Assembly (NCBI GenBank): GCA_937899895.1
Contig: CALBQR010000034.1
Span: forward strand, 15,992 to 79,991
DNA: 64,000 nt
Reading direction: 5' to 3'
From: an uncultured Alistipes sp.
Lineage (GTDB): Bacteria > Bacteroidota > Bacteroidia > Bacteroidales > Rikenellaceae
This document shows, piece after piece, positions 32,438 to 41,592 of this stretch. The notes beneath the pieces are model-generated. The model did no database searches, was not told the DNA's origin, and was given only the letters and a program-made list of their open reading frames with translations. The first letter of the stretch is position 1, and each line of letters starts with the position of its first letter. Made by a program: the position numbers and the translations under genes.

Positions 32438-34879
32438 CTATCTCACATTTGCGATGCTGATCAAATCGGCGAAGACACCCGCGGCAGTTACGCTTGCGCC
32501 TGCGCCGTAGCCCTTAATCTGCATCGGGTACTCCTTATAACGCTCTGTGGTGAGTGAGATCACATTGTTGCTGCCCGAAAGATTGTAGAGCGAATTGTCG
32601 GCACCAATCTCTTTCAGCCCGACGGTTGCCTTGCCGCGATTGTATTCTGCTACGAAACGCCAACGCAATCCCCTCTCCTCCATTCGTTTACGATCTGCCT
32701 CGAATTGTGCATCAAGTTCGGGGATATTCTTCCAGAACTCCTCCAACGAGCCCTCGAAGTAGCGATCGGGAATAAACAAATGTTTCTCGACATCACTTTG
32801 TTCGATGCGATATTCCGCTTCTCGCGTCAAGATTACCAACTTACGTACAACGTCCATTCCGCTGAGATCAATACGAGGATCGGGCTCGGCATAGCCCTCT
32901 TCGCACGCCATACGGATCGCCTTGCTTAAAGGTATATCGGCACTCATAACATCGAAAATGTAATTGAGCGTACCCGAAACAACCGCCTCAATGCGCGAAA
33001 TGCGGTCGCCGCTCTTAATGAGCGAGCCGATGGTACTGATGATCGGCAGACCCGCGCCGACGTTGGTTTCGTACAAGAACTTGATACCGCGACGGCGAGC
33101 CGTCTTTTTCAGTCGGTCGTAGGTATCGTAGTCTGACGATGCTGCAATCTTGTTTGCCGCCACAACCGAAACGTTTGCATCAAGCAGCTTTTGGTAGGTT
33201 TGCGCCACATCATAGCTTGCCGTACAATCGACAAATACCGAGTTGAAAATATTGGTGCGAATTATCTCGTCAGTGAATATCTGCGATGAAGATTCGGTCG
33301 TTGATTCAGCCAGCAGACGGCGATAATCGTGCAGATCAATACCGTCGCGATTGATAATCATACGACGCGAGTTAGCAATTCCCACAACGTTGATTTTAAG
33401 CGAATTCTCCTCGGCTAACTTATGCTGTTGTTTAGCTATCTGGTCTAGCAGATTGCTGCCAACCAAGCCCACGCCCGCAACAAATACGTTCAGCACTTGA
33501 TACTCCGACAAGAAGAATGAGTCGTGGATTACGTTTAACGCTTTGCGCAAGCTATCAAGCGAAATCACAAACGAGATGTTGGTCTCCGAAGCACCTTGCG
33601 AGCAAGCGATCACGTTGATACCGTTGCGACCCAATGTGTTGAACAGCTGACCTGCCACGCCCGGAGTATGTTTCATATTTTCGCCAACGATCGCCACCGT
33701 TGCCAAGTCGTGCATAGCGATAATGTCGTTGATCTCACCTTGCGAGATCTCCTTCGAGAACTCGCGTGTCAGTTCCTCGACTGCCTTGATCGAATCCGAC
33801 TCATTGACACCAATCGAAGTGGTATTCTCCGAGGCTGCCTGCGCCACGAAATAGACACTGATACCTGCCTCGGCCAACGTGCGGAAGATTCGATGATTGA
33901 CGCCGATAACGCCCACCATACCAAGACCTTGAATCGTCAGCAGGCAGGTGTCGTTGATCGACGAGATACCCTTAATACTGCGCTCGTCTGCGCGGTGCTC
34001 ATTTGAAATGAGCGTGCCTGCCGCATCGGGGTTAAACGTATTACGGATACGGATTGGAATATTCTTGTGATAAACAGGGAATATCGTAGGCGGATAGACC
34101 ACCTTTGCACCGAAGTTACACAACTCGGTTGCCTCGGCAAAGGTCAGATGGTCAATCACATACGCCGAGTTGATCACACGCGGATCGGCCGTCATAAATC
34201 CATCGACGTCGGTCCAAATCTCCAACATATCGGCATCGAGAGCCGCCGCTACGATTGCAGCTGTGTAGTCCGATCCACCGCGACCGAGGTTTGTTACGTC
34301 GCCACTATCACGATCCGACGAGATGAATCCACCCATTATGGTGCGTTGCGGCAACTCGGCAAATGCCTCACGAATTCGCTCATTGGTCTGATCGAAATCG
34401 ACGATGTGCTTATCGTAATAGTGTGTTGTGCGGATAATCGAGCGCGAGTCTTTCAACTCTGCCCCATCAATCACTGCTGCAATAATCGTCGAAGAGAGAC
34501 GCTCGCCATAGCTTACAATTGTGTCGCGGGTGCGCTCCGAAAGATCTTTGATGAGGTAAATACCTTTGTAGATGTTCGACAATTCGTCGATCATCGCATC
34601 AACTTTCAAGCGAATCTCCGTAGCCAATGCGCTATCGCCCATCAACTCCTCGATTGTGGTATGGTGTTTATCAATGATGAATTGCAATTCGCTGATGTAG
34701 CCGTCGTCGCCCGAAGATGCCATTTTGGCCGTGCGGATCAATCGGTCAGTGATGCCGCCCATTGCCGAAACTACGACAATTGTAGGCTCTGCCGACTGCT
34801 CGACGATCTGCTTAACTTTCAGCATTGCTGAGGCGGATCCTACGGAGGAGCCGCCAAACTTCATAACTTTCATTCGCAA
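32438..34879 (-). CDS. thrA: bifunctional aspartate kinase / homoserine dehydrogenase
   Basis: 813 aa fusion catalysing the first and third steps from aspartate towards threonine and methionine (the kinase step also feeds lysine). Aspartokinase at about 1-290 (VMKFGGSSVGSA at the start; GRGGSDYTAAIVAAAL near 200), paired ACT regulatory domains at about 305-460 (ISVYFVAQAASE), then homoserine dehydrogenase from about 465 (NVFVAGVGLVGSNLL; GLPIISTIGSLIKSGD; PRIDLSGMDVVRK). Full length. It is the last gene of a leftward operon, 4 bp after the fadD-like gene. Its 3' end is partly duplicated at 30619-30679. lysA is nearby at 44364 but in another operon. Confidence 0.97.
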   Translation of the reverse strand: MRMKVMKFGGSSVGSASAMLKVKQIVEQSAEPTIVVVSAMGGITDRLIRTAKMASSGDDGYISELQFIIDKHHTTIEELMGDSALATEIRLKVDAMIDELSNIYKGIYLIKDLSERTRDTIVSYGERLSSTIIAAVIDGAELKDSRSIIRTTHYYDKHIVDFDQTNERIREAFAELPQRTIMGGFISSDRDSGDVTNLGRGGSDYTAAIVAAALDADMLEIWTDVDGFMTADPRVINSAYVIDHLTFAEATELCNFGAKVVYPPTIFPVYHKNIPIRIRNTFNPDAAGTLISNEHRADERSIKGISSINDTCLLTIQGLGMVGVIGVNHRIFRTLAEAGISVYFVAQAASENTTSIGVNESDSIKAVEELTREFSKEISQGEINDIIAMHDLATVAIVGENMKHTPGVAGQLFNTLGRNGINVIACSQGASETNISFVISLDSLRKALNVIHDSFFLSEYQVLNVFVAGVGLVGSNLLDQIAKQQHKLAEENSLKINVVGIANSRRMIINRDGIDLHDYRRLLAESTTESSSQIFTDEIIRTNIFNSVFVDCTASYDVAQTYQKLLDANVSVVAANKIAASSDYDTYDRLKKTARRRGIKFLYETNVGAGLPIISTIGSLIKSGDRISRIEAVVSGTLNYIFDVMSADIPLSKAIRMACEEGYAEPDPRIDLSGMDVVRKLVILTREAEYRIEQSDVEKHLFIPDRYFEGSLEEFWKNIPELDAQFEADRKRMEERGLRWRFVAEYNRGKATVGLKEIGADNSLYNLSGSNNVISLTTERYKEYPMQIKGYGAGASVTAAGVFADLISIANVR

Positions 34880-34883
34880 TAAT

Positions 34884-36794
34884 TTATTTCAACAATTTAG
34901 CCAACGAAGCCAAGTTACGCTCGTTCTGAACGCTCTTGCCTTCGGGCGTGTAGAGGTAGTCCAAGCGGTCGGCGAAGTGAGTCTCGACCTTGCCGCGAAC
35001 AACCTTCATTGTGCTATTAACCAAGCCATTCTGCTCGGTGAATGCCTCATCAACAATTGCCAAACCGGCGGGCAACCAACGGTGCGGGAACTCGGTCTCG
35101 AACTCGCCGCCCTTGTGGTACTTATTGATCTCCGCCTCGATCACGCGTGCAGCCTCTGCGGCTTTATCTGCGTCAGCGATATTGTGCTCTTTGATATGGC
35201 GTTTCAATGCTTCGGCATTGGGCACTACGATTGCACCAGTGAATGGGCTTTGGTTGTTGTAGATGATAATCTGGTCGATGTAGGGAGACTTATCGACAAT
35301 CGCCTCCTCCATACCTTCGGGGCTATACTTCTCGCCGTCGCTTGCAATCAGCAGGCTCTTGAATCGACCCAGCACGTAGAGGAAATCATCGTCGGTCATA
35401 TAACCCATATCGCCCGTATAGAGCCAACCGTCGCGAACAGTATCGGCTGTTGCCGCCGGATTCTTCCAATAGCCTGCCATTACGTTCTCGCCACGAATAA
35501 CAATCTCGCCCTTCGTGCCATTAGGCTGTTCGCGACCCTCATCGTCAAGGATGCGGATATCGAGCGGCTGAACGAGCTTACCCGACGAGCCAAAACGGTG
35601 CTGCTTTTTCAGTGGTACGTTGGTCGAGATTACGGGAGTTGCCTCCGACAGACCGTAGCCCTGCATCATCGGAATACCGATAGCGTAGAAGAAACGCTGC
35701 AACTCCGAGTCGAGCAGTGCGCCACCGCCAACAAAGAATTTTAACTCACCACCAAATGCCTCGCGTACTTTCGAGAAGAGAATTTTATCGAACAGAGCAA
35801 CCGCGGGACCCAATACGAAACGCCAACCGCGACCCTTGTGGAAACCGTCTTGATTGTATTCGTATGCAGTGCGCAGAGCGAAGTTGAATAACTTCTCGGT
35901 CGTTGCACCTTTGGCGCGGATCGAGGTCTCGATGCTCTTGCGGAAGTTCTTCGCCAATGCGGGTACCGACAGCAGGAAGTGAGGCTTCACCTCGCGGATA
36001 TTTGTGGGGACGTTACGCAGTGTCTCCATCGGCGTACGGCCCACCTGTGTAGTTGCAACCGTTGCACCGCAGGCAATCATAATATAGAAACCAACAACGT
36101 GAGCAAAGCAGTGGTCCAACGGCAGAATGATCAACGTACGATATGACGAAGGAATCTGAATACGTGTGAGCGACTGCTCGACGTTTGCCGTATAGTTACG
36201 GTGAGTCAAGATTACACCCTTCGGATCAGCCGTTGTGCCCGATGTGTAGGTAATTGTCGCGTAGTCGTCATTCTGAATTGCGCGACCGATTTCGAGGAAC
36301 TTCTCGCGGTTCTCCGAGAGATATTTCTCGCCTTCGGCTTTCAGCATTGAGAGGGTAATTTCGCCCTCCTGCAAATCCTCAATCTCGTGGAATACGATCA
36401 CCTGCTGCAATTTGGGCAGACGCTCGCGGATACGACGAATCTTGGGCAACTGATATTTTGAAACGAAGATCGATTTCACGTCGGCGTGCTCCAAACGGAA
36501 CAGCAGGTCGTTATCCTCTTCCAACTTAATCGAGAGAGGCACACTGATTGCACCGGCGTACAACAGACCCAGCTCCGACATAATCCACGCATTGCAACCC
36601 TCCGAAAGGATTGACACGCGATCGCCGCGCTCAATGCCCGTAGCCGTTAAGCCGGCACCAATTGCCAACGCCTCGTCGCGGGTTTGGTTATAGGTTGTAG
36701 GCTCAAATTCGCCTGTTGTCTTTTCGAGTAGAAATGTCTTTTCTCCATACTTGGCCACTGATGACTCAAAAAGGTCGATAATGGTCTTTTTCAT
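34884..36794 (-). CDS. long-chain fatty-acid--CoA ligase (AMP-dependent synthetase)
   Basis: 636 aa ANL-superfamily enzyme that activates fatty acids through an acyl-AMP to acyl-CoA. P-loop-like ITYTSGTTADPKGVILTHRN near residue 180, the MQGYGLSEATPVIS block near 375, and GWLYTGDMGYMTDDDFLYVLGRFK near 450. The C-terminal domain is fairly long, as in the FadD15-like Bacteroidota group. It lies between lepA (22 bp) and thrA (4 bp). The link with thrA is probably positional, since the reactions are unrelated. Membrane-associated exogenous fatty-acid use or lipid remodelling are the likely roles. Confidence 0.92.
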   Translation of the reverse strand: MKKTIIDLFESSVAKYGEKTFLLEKTTGEFEPTTYNQTRDEALAIGAGLTATGIERGDRVSILSEGCNAWIMSELGLLYAGAISVPLSIKLEEDNDLLFRLEHADVKSIFVSKYQLPKIRRIRERLPKLQQVIVFHEIEDLQEGEITLSMLKAEGEKYLSENREKFLEIGRAIQNDDYATITYTSGTTADPKGVILTHRNYTANVEQSLTRIQIPSSYRTLIILPLDHCFAHVVGFYIMIACGATVATTQVGRTPMETLRNVPTNIREVKPHFLLSVPALAKNFRKSIETSIRAKGATTEKLFNFALRTAYEYNQDGFHKGRGWRFVLGPAVALFDKILFSKVREAFGGELKFFVGGGALLDSELQRFFYAIGIPMMQGYGLSEATPVISTNVPLKKQHRFGSSGKLVQPLDIRILDDEGREQPNGTKGEIVIRGENVMAGYWKNPAATADTVRDGWLYTGDMGYMTDDDFLYVLGRFKSLLIASDGEKYSPEGMEEAIVDKSPYIDQIIIYNNQSPFTGAIVVPNAEALKRHIKEHNIADADKAAEAARVIEAEINKYHKGGEFETEFPHRWLPAGLAIVDEAFTEQNGLVNSTMKVVRGKVETHFADRLDYLYTPEGKSVQNERNLASLAKLLK

Positions 36795-36816
36795 ATTTTA
36801 TGTTTGTTAGTGATTA

Positions 36817-38607
36817 TTAGTCCATCTTCAAAACTGCCAAGAATGCCGACTGGGGCACCTCGACGTTACCGATCTGGCGCATACGCTTCTTACCCTTCTT
36901 TTGCTTTTCGAGCAGCTTACGCTTACGCGAGATATCACCACCGTAACACTTTGCAGTTACATCCTTACGAACCGCTTTAACCGTTTCGCGGGCGATAATC
37001 TTTGCGCCGATTGCCGCCTGAATAGCGATATCGAACTGCTGACGCGGGATCAGCTCTTTCAACTTCTCGCACATCTTGCGACCGAAGTCGTAGGCGTGAG
37101 CCTGATAGATCAGCGACGAGAGTGCATCAACCGGCTCGCCATTGAGCAGAATATCGAGTTTTGCCAACTTACTATCCTTGTAACCCGTGCGGTGGTAGTC
37201 GAACGAAGCGTAGCCCTTCGAGATACTCTTCAACTTGTCATAGAAATCAAATACGATCTCCGACAGCGGCATCTCGAAATTGACCTCGACACGATCCTGC
37301 GTGATAAAGGTCTGATTTTTCAGCACACCACGCTTGTCGATACAGAGTTTGATCACATTGCCCAAGAAATCGGTCTTGGTGATGATCTGCGCATTGATAT
37401 ACGGCTCTTCGATCGAGGCAATATTGGTTATGTCGGGCAGACCTGATGGGTTGTGTACATCAAGCACCTCACCCTTGGTTGTGGTAATACGATACGAAAC
37501 GTTGGGAACGGTGGTAATTACGTCCATATCGAACTCGCGGTACAGACGTTCCTGAATAATCTCCATATGCAGCAATCCGAGGAAGCCGCAACGGAAACCG
37601 AAGCCCAATGCCAACGAGCTCTCCGGCTCGAATGTGAGCGATGCGTCGTTCAACTGCAACTTTTCGAGCGATGCGCGCAGATCCTCGTACTGATCTGCCT
37701 CGACGGGATAGACACCCGCAAAGACCATCGGCTTAACATCCTCGAAGCCTGCAATAGACTCCTCGCAGGGACGAGCAATGTGGGTAATCGTATCACCCAC
37801 CTTTACATCGGTCGATGTTTTGATACCCGAAATGATGTAGCCCACGTCGCCTGCACCGATCTCATCGCGGGGGTGCATTTTGAGTTTGAGCACACCGATC
37901 TCGTCGGCGTCGTACTCGCTACCCGTATTGAAGAACTTCACGTGGTCGCCTTTGCGCAACTTGCCGTTGAAAATTCTGAAATATGCGATAATACCTCGGA
38001 ACGAGTTGAAAACCGAGTCGAAAATCAGTGCCTGCAACGGACCTTCGGGGTCGCCTTTCGGCGCGGGGATACGCTCGACAATTGCTGCCAGCACATCATC
38101 TACACCCTCTCCCGTCTTGCCTGATGCCGCCAAAATCGAGTTAGGATCGCAGCCGAGCAGATCGACAATCTGATCCTTCACCTCATCGACCATTGCCGAC
38201 TCCATATCGATTTTATTCAATACGGGAATAATTTCCAGATCGTTGCCGAGAGCCAGATATAGGTTCGAGATTGTCTGTGCCTGAATACCCTGCGTAGCAT
38301 CTACAACCAGCAAAGCACCCTCGCACGAAGCGATTGCGCGCGACACCTCGTACGAGAAATCGACGTGTCCCGGAGTGTCGATCAGATTGAGCGTATAGGT
38401 CTGTCCGTCGTTATGGTGGTACTCCATCTGAATAGCGTGGCTCTTGATGGTAATACCCTTTTCGCGTTCGAGATCCATATCATCGAGCACCTGAGCCTGC
38501 ATTTCGCGCTGGTTAAGCGTGTTTGTGAATTCGAGCAGGCGGTCGGCTAACGTACTTTTGCCGTGATCGATGTGAGCGATGATACAGAAATTGCGGATAT
38601 TTTTCAT
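36817..38607 (-). CDS. lepA: elongation factor 4 (LepA), ribosome-associated GTPase
   Basis: 596 aa translational GTPase acting on ribosomes in initiation and/or elongation stress. G1 IAHIDHGKSTLADRL at 10-24, G3 DTPGHVDF near 78, G4 NKID near 132, EF-G-like domains III and V, and the LepA-specific C-terminal domain (KKGKKRMRQIGNVEVPQSAF) with basic residues for tRNA contact. First gene of the lepA-fadD-like-thrA operon. A leftward TATATTTG box is 28 nt upstream. Confidence 0.98.
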   Translation of the reverse strand: MKNIRNFCIIAHIDHGKSTLADRLLEFTNTLNQREMQAQVLDDMDLEREKGITIKSHAIQMEYHHNDGQTYTLNLIDTPGHVDFSYEVSRAIASCEGALLVVDATQGIQAQTISNLYLALGNDLEIIPVLNKIDMESAMVDEVKDQIVDLLGCDPNSILAASGKTGEGVDDVLAAIVERIPAPKGDPEGPLQALIFDSVFNSFRGIIAYFRIFNGKLRKGDHVKFFNTGSEYDADEIGVLKLKMHPRDEIGAGDVGYIISGIKTSTDVKVGDTITHIARPCEESIAGFEDVKPMVFAGVYPVEADQYEDLRASLEKLQLNDASLTFEPESSLALGFGFRCGFLGLLHMEIIQERLYREFDMDVITTVPNVSYRITTTKGEVLDVHNPSGLPDITNIASIEEPYINAQIITKTDFLGNVIKLCIDKRGVLKNQTFITQDRVEVNFEMPLSEIVFDFYDKLKSISKGYASFDYHRTGYKDSKLAKLDILLNGEPVDALSSLIYQAHAYDFGRKMCEKLKELIPRQQFDIAIQAAIGAKIIARETVKAVRKDVTAKCYGGDISRKRKLLEKQKKGKKRMRQIGNVEVPQSAFLAVLKMD

Positions 38608-38634
38608 ATATTAATATATTTTCAATTTTGCGCG

Positions 38635-38642
38635 CAAATATA
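38635..38642 (-). promoter_or_regulatory. -7 box of the lepA operon
   Basis: Minus-strand TATATTTG (plus CAAATATA). No clear TTTG at the expected distance, because that region is the TTA-repeat tract. Confidence 0.5.
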
Positions 38643-38654
38643 ATAAAAAAATCT

Positions 38655-38672
38655 TTATTATTATTATTATTA
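38655..38672. repeat. (TTA)6 trinucleotide repeat between divergent -7 boxes
   Basis: Six TTA units at 38655-38672, followed by further ATT copies. A leftward -7 box (38635-38642) and a rightward TATATTTG (38678-38685) flank it, so the repeat fills the spacer/-33 region of both. Confidence 0.8.
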
Positions 38673-38735
38673 ATTATTATATTTGCACTTCATTATCATA
38701 ATCCGTTATGAAGCAGCGTAGAGATCGCTGTGGTC

Positions 38736-38820
38736 GTTTGACCGCCCATATATGGCGTTTGACCCTCTGTTTTGGCTGTTTCACACCCATATTGGGAGCG
38801 TTTGGGTGAGTGTTGTGGTA
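38736..38820 (+). repeat. array 1 of degenerate 21-bp direct repeats with internal dyads
   Basis: Units start at 38736, 38757, 38778 (22 nt) and, weakly, 38800. Each opens GTTTSAC or GTTTGGG. The first three contain a CCC-type half followed by a GGG/GGC-type half (for example CCCATATATGGC and CCCATATTGGG). The array runs straight into the -7 box at 38819. The same unit, period and order (two GKTTGA units, then GTTTCAC) occur at 52367-52450. A phased operator set is the simplest reading. Confidence 0.75.
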
Positions 38821-38826
38821 ATTTTG
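38819..38826 (+). promoter_or_regulatory. -7 box of the first MG2/plug-like gene
   Basis: TAATTTTG right after the repeat array, with the in-frame ATG at 38828 just 1 nt later. A transcript start downstream of this box would exclude that ATG, so the coding start is set at 38852. Confidence 0.55.
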
Positions 38827-38851
38827 TATGGAGAATAATAAAGAGATAAAT

Positions 38852-41581
38852 ATGAAACGATTTCTACCATTCCTCTGTCTGTTGCTGATGACTACGGCTA
38901 TATCGGCGCAGGAGGTTGCGCAAGAGGTTTCATCGGAGACTACCCCGCAACTTGCGCAAGAATTGTCCTATGACCGTCTGCTTGATGGTTTTGCTCGTAT
39001 GTATGCCAATAGTTTGCACGAGAAGGTCTATCTTATGACCGATAAACCCTACTACTCGGCAGGCGAACGAGTATGGATACGTGGTTGGGTGGTCGATGCA
39101 GTATCGCACACGGGACAAACTCCGACCAACTATCTCTATGTCGATTTGGTTGATTCGGGAGATGATCTTATTCAGCGAATTAAAATTAAGCGCGATTCGA
39201 CAGGTTTTAATAATGCGATTGATCTGCCTGCCGATATTAAGGCCGGTAGCTACTCGTTGGTGGCCTATACCCGATGGCAGACCAATTGGTCGGAGGATCT
39301 CTTCTTCCGCCGTCGTATCGAGGTCGGTAATTCGATCGACGATGTGGTAATGCACGATGTCAGCTACGTTCTTGGAGAGGACAGCACGGCTACGGCAGTT
39401 GTCCGCTTCTACGGTTTTGATGGTCCGTATGCGGATTGCCGAGTTGAATGTACCGAGAAGCGTGGCGAAAAGCGAGATCGCAGTTTCACCCTCCGTACCG
39501 ATAGCTACGGTCAGGTATTTGTGGAATATACGCCTCTCGAAGGTGCTTTGGGTGAGATCGAGATGATGCTCGATGTGCCGAATCGACTCTATACGGCAAC
39601 AGTCATACTCCCCAATATCAACAACTCTATCGACGTCGGTTTTATGCCCGAAGGTGGTGATTTGATCGCAGGTGTCAAGCAGCGCGTGGCATTCAAGGCA
39701 ATCGGCACTGATGGCTATGGCCGTGATGTCGTGGGCGTTGTGTGTGATGAGTCGGGAGCAGAGATCTGTCCGTTAGCGACACAATATCGCGGAATGGGCG
39801 TTTTTGAATTTACTCCGCAAGAGGGAAAGATATATTATGCGGAGGTCGAATATGGCAATCGCAAATTGCGCTATGCTATGCCGGAAGTTAAGAGCGAGGG
39901 TTGTGCTTTGCGCATTGAGCGTGATGGCGACAAGTGGATGTGCGAACTGCTCTCGGCGGCCGATTTCGATCGCTCGAATTTGAGCGTGTTGGTTCATTCG
40001 CGCGGTGCGTTGGTCTATCTGGTCGATGACCTGACAACGAGCTTCCCGATACCCGAAAAGATGTTGTTGGAAGGCATTTCGCAGGTGGCTGTTTTCAACC
40101 GCCTGACAGGTCAAATTTTAAGCGAGCGACTGCTCTTCCGCCACCCCGACAACCAGTTCTCGGTGCAGACCAAAACGGCCTTCCCTGTTACCCGTAAGCG
40201 ACAGAAAGTATCACTTGATATAAAAGTCGTAAATGCCTCTGGCGAAATTGTTAATGGCGATTACGCGGTTGCTGTAACCGACAAGCGAATGGTGCGTCGC
40301 AAAAGTTCCGACGAGAATATCATCACAAGCCTTTTGCTGACATCGGATCTGGGTGGCTTTGTAGAGGCTCCTGCCGAATATTTCGGAGCTGCACGCGAGC
40401 ATACCGATCTGCTTATGATGACGCAGGGCTGGCGACGTTTTGATATTGGTGAGGTTATTCGCGACTCGGTCGCTCTGCCGACTATTGCGTTTGAACGTTC
40501 GGCGGCAATCGAGGGTCGTATCTTCAACGCCTTTAACCGAGAACCGAAGGGTGCGCAGGTTCTTCTTCACAACAGCCGAACCAAACAAACCGAATATTTC
40601 CAGCTCGGAGATGAGCGCAATGGTAAGTTCCGTATCGAGGGCTTGGATTATCCCGATTCTACGACCTATACAATCACTACGCTGACTCGCAAAGGTGCGA
40701 ATATGGTGTTGAGTGCAAAGTTGTGGGAGCCGCGACTACCCTTCCCGAAGGCCGGAATATATACTCGCGTTAAGGATGGTAAGATTGAGCAATATATCCC
40801 CGAAGAGTATCTCAATACGAATAAAGAGAAGTACTATCAAGAGGGCGGTATGCGAGTAATCGATATTGAGGAGATTGTGGTTAAGGCCAAGCCACTTGAA
40901 TCGTCGCGCTTCAAAGGTGTAAGACCTACTCACGTGGTCTATGCCGCTAAATTTGTAAAGCACTACGCTACCGCATTGGACTTGGCTCTGAAAATACCCG
41001 GTATGCGAATGAAACAGGGTATCCGTATCGGAATGATGGTTACTAAACCGAACAGAGAGGTTATTACGATGAATGCGGTACTTGCCGGTGCTCCGCTGTC
41101 TGCATTAACTCCGCGAGTGTTTGTTTCGCCACGTATTTATGCTGATGATATGCCTATTACGCAAGATGATTTATTGAACATTCCGAGCGAAGATGTGATT
41201 TCGGTATCGTATATATCTCCTGCCCGTGCGGGAATTATGGATGATAGATATACAAATGTCGGTGCTCTGTATTATAAACTTAAAGCTCCACATCTGCGTA
41301 AATCCAATCAGAATCCATCGGTGGGCAGAATAACACCCCTCGGCTATAAGCAGAAGGTCGAGTATTATCAACCCAAATATGATGTTCCGAATCAGCCCGA
41401 TTTGCGTACAACCGTAGCTTGGGTCCCTGCCGTGCAATTTGATGAAGAGGGCTGTGCTACGATTGAGTTTTACACAGCCGATCGAGCGACCGATTACGAT
41501 GTGGTTATTGAGGGTATAACCGAAGAGGGCCTCCCCTGCTCCGTTCAGGCAGTTGTCGAACGTGCAGATGTAGATAGATAA
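38852..41581 (+). CDS. MG2/plug-like outer-membrane-associated protein, copy 1
   Basis: 909 aa with a Sec signal (FLPFLCLLLMTTAISAQ). Residues about 45-150 (EKVYLMTDKPYYSAGERVWIRGW) are an MG2-type domain of the alpha-2-macroglobulin fold. Further beta-sandwich domains follow, then near 550 a carboxypeptidase-regulatory-like EGRIFNAFNREPKGAQVLL, and from about 670 a TonB-plug-like stretch (IEEIVVKAKPLES). No beta-barrel follows, so it is not a complete TonB receptor. The last 75 residues (YKQKVEYYQPKYDVP...) are nearly identical to those of the next gene. Periplasmic face of the outer membrane is the likely location; the ligand or partner is unknown. The start is chosen from the promoter position. 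Confidence 0.75.
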   Translation: MKRFLPFLCLLLMTTAISAQEVAQEVSSETTPQLAQELSYDRLLDGFARMYANSLHEKVYLMTDKPYYSAGERVWIRGWVVDAVSHTGQTPTNYLYVDLVDSGDDLIQRIKIKRDSTGFNNAIDLPADIKAGSYSLVAYTRWQTNWSEDLFFRRRIEVGNSIDDVVMHDVSYVLGEDSTATAVVRFYGFDGPYADCRVECTEKRGEKRDRSFTLRTDSYGQVFVEYTPLEGALGEIEMMLDVPNRLYTATVILPNINNSIDVGFMPEGGDLIAGVKQRVAFKAIGTDGYGRDVVGVVCDESGAEICPLATQYRGMGVFEFTPQEGKIYYAEVEYGNRKLRYAMPEVKSEGCALRIERDGDKWMCELLSAADFDRSNLSVLVHSRGALVYLVDDLTTSFPIPEKMLLEGISQVAVFNRLTGQILSERLLFRHPDNQFSVQTKTAFPVTRKRQKVSLDIKVVNASGEIVNGDYAVAVTDKRMVRRKSSDENIITSLLLTSDLGGFVEAPAEYFGAAREHTDLLMMTQGWRRFDIGEVIRDSVALPTIAFERSAAIEGRIFNAFNREPKGAQVLLHNSRTKQTEYFQLGDERNGKFRIEGLDYPDSTTYTITTLTRKGANMVLSAKLWEPRLPFPKAGIYTRVKDGKIEQYIPEEYLNTNKEKYYQEGGMRVIDIEEIVVKAKPLESSRFKGVRPTHVVYAAKFVKHYATALDLALKIPGMRMKQGIRIGMMVTKPNREVITMNAVLAGAPLSALTPRVFVSPRIYADDMPITQDDLLNIPSEDVISVSYISPARAGIMDDRYTNVGALYYKLKAPHLRKSNQNPSVGRITPLGYKQKVEYYQPKYDVPNQPDLRTTVAWVPAVQFDEEGCATIEFYTADRATDYDVVIEGITEEGLPCSVQAVVERADVDR
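41339..41541 (+). repeat. 203-bp identical block, first copy
   Basis: Identical base for base to 44020-44222, synonymous positions included, although the 400 bp before it have diverged strongly. One further mismatch (41542) is followed by 15 more identical bases. Confidence 0.9.
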
Positions 41582-41592
41582 TAAAAATAGCT

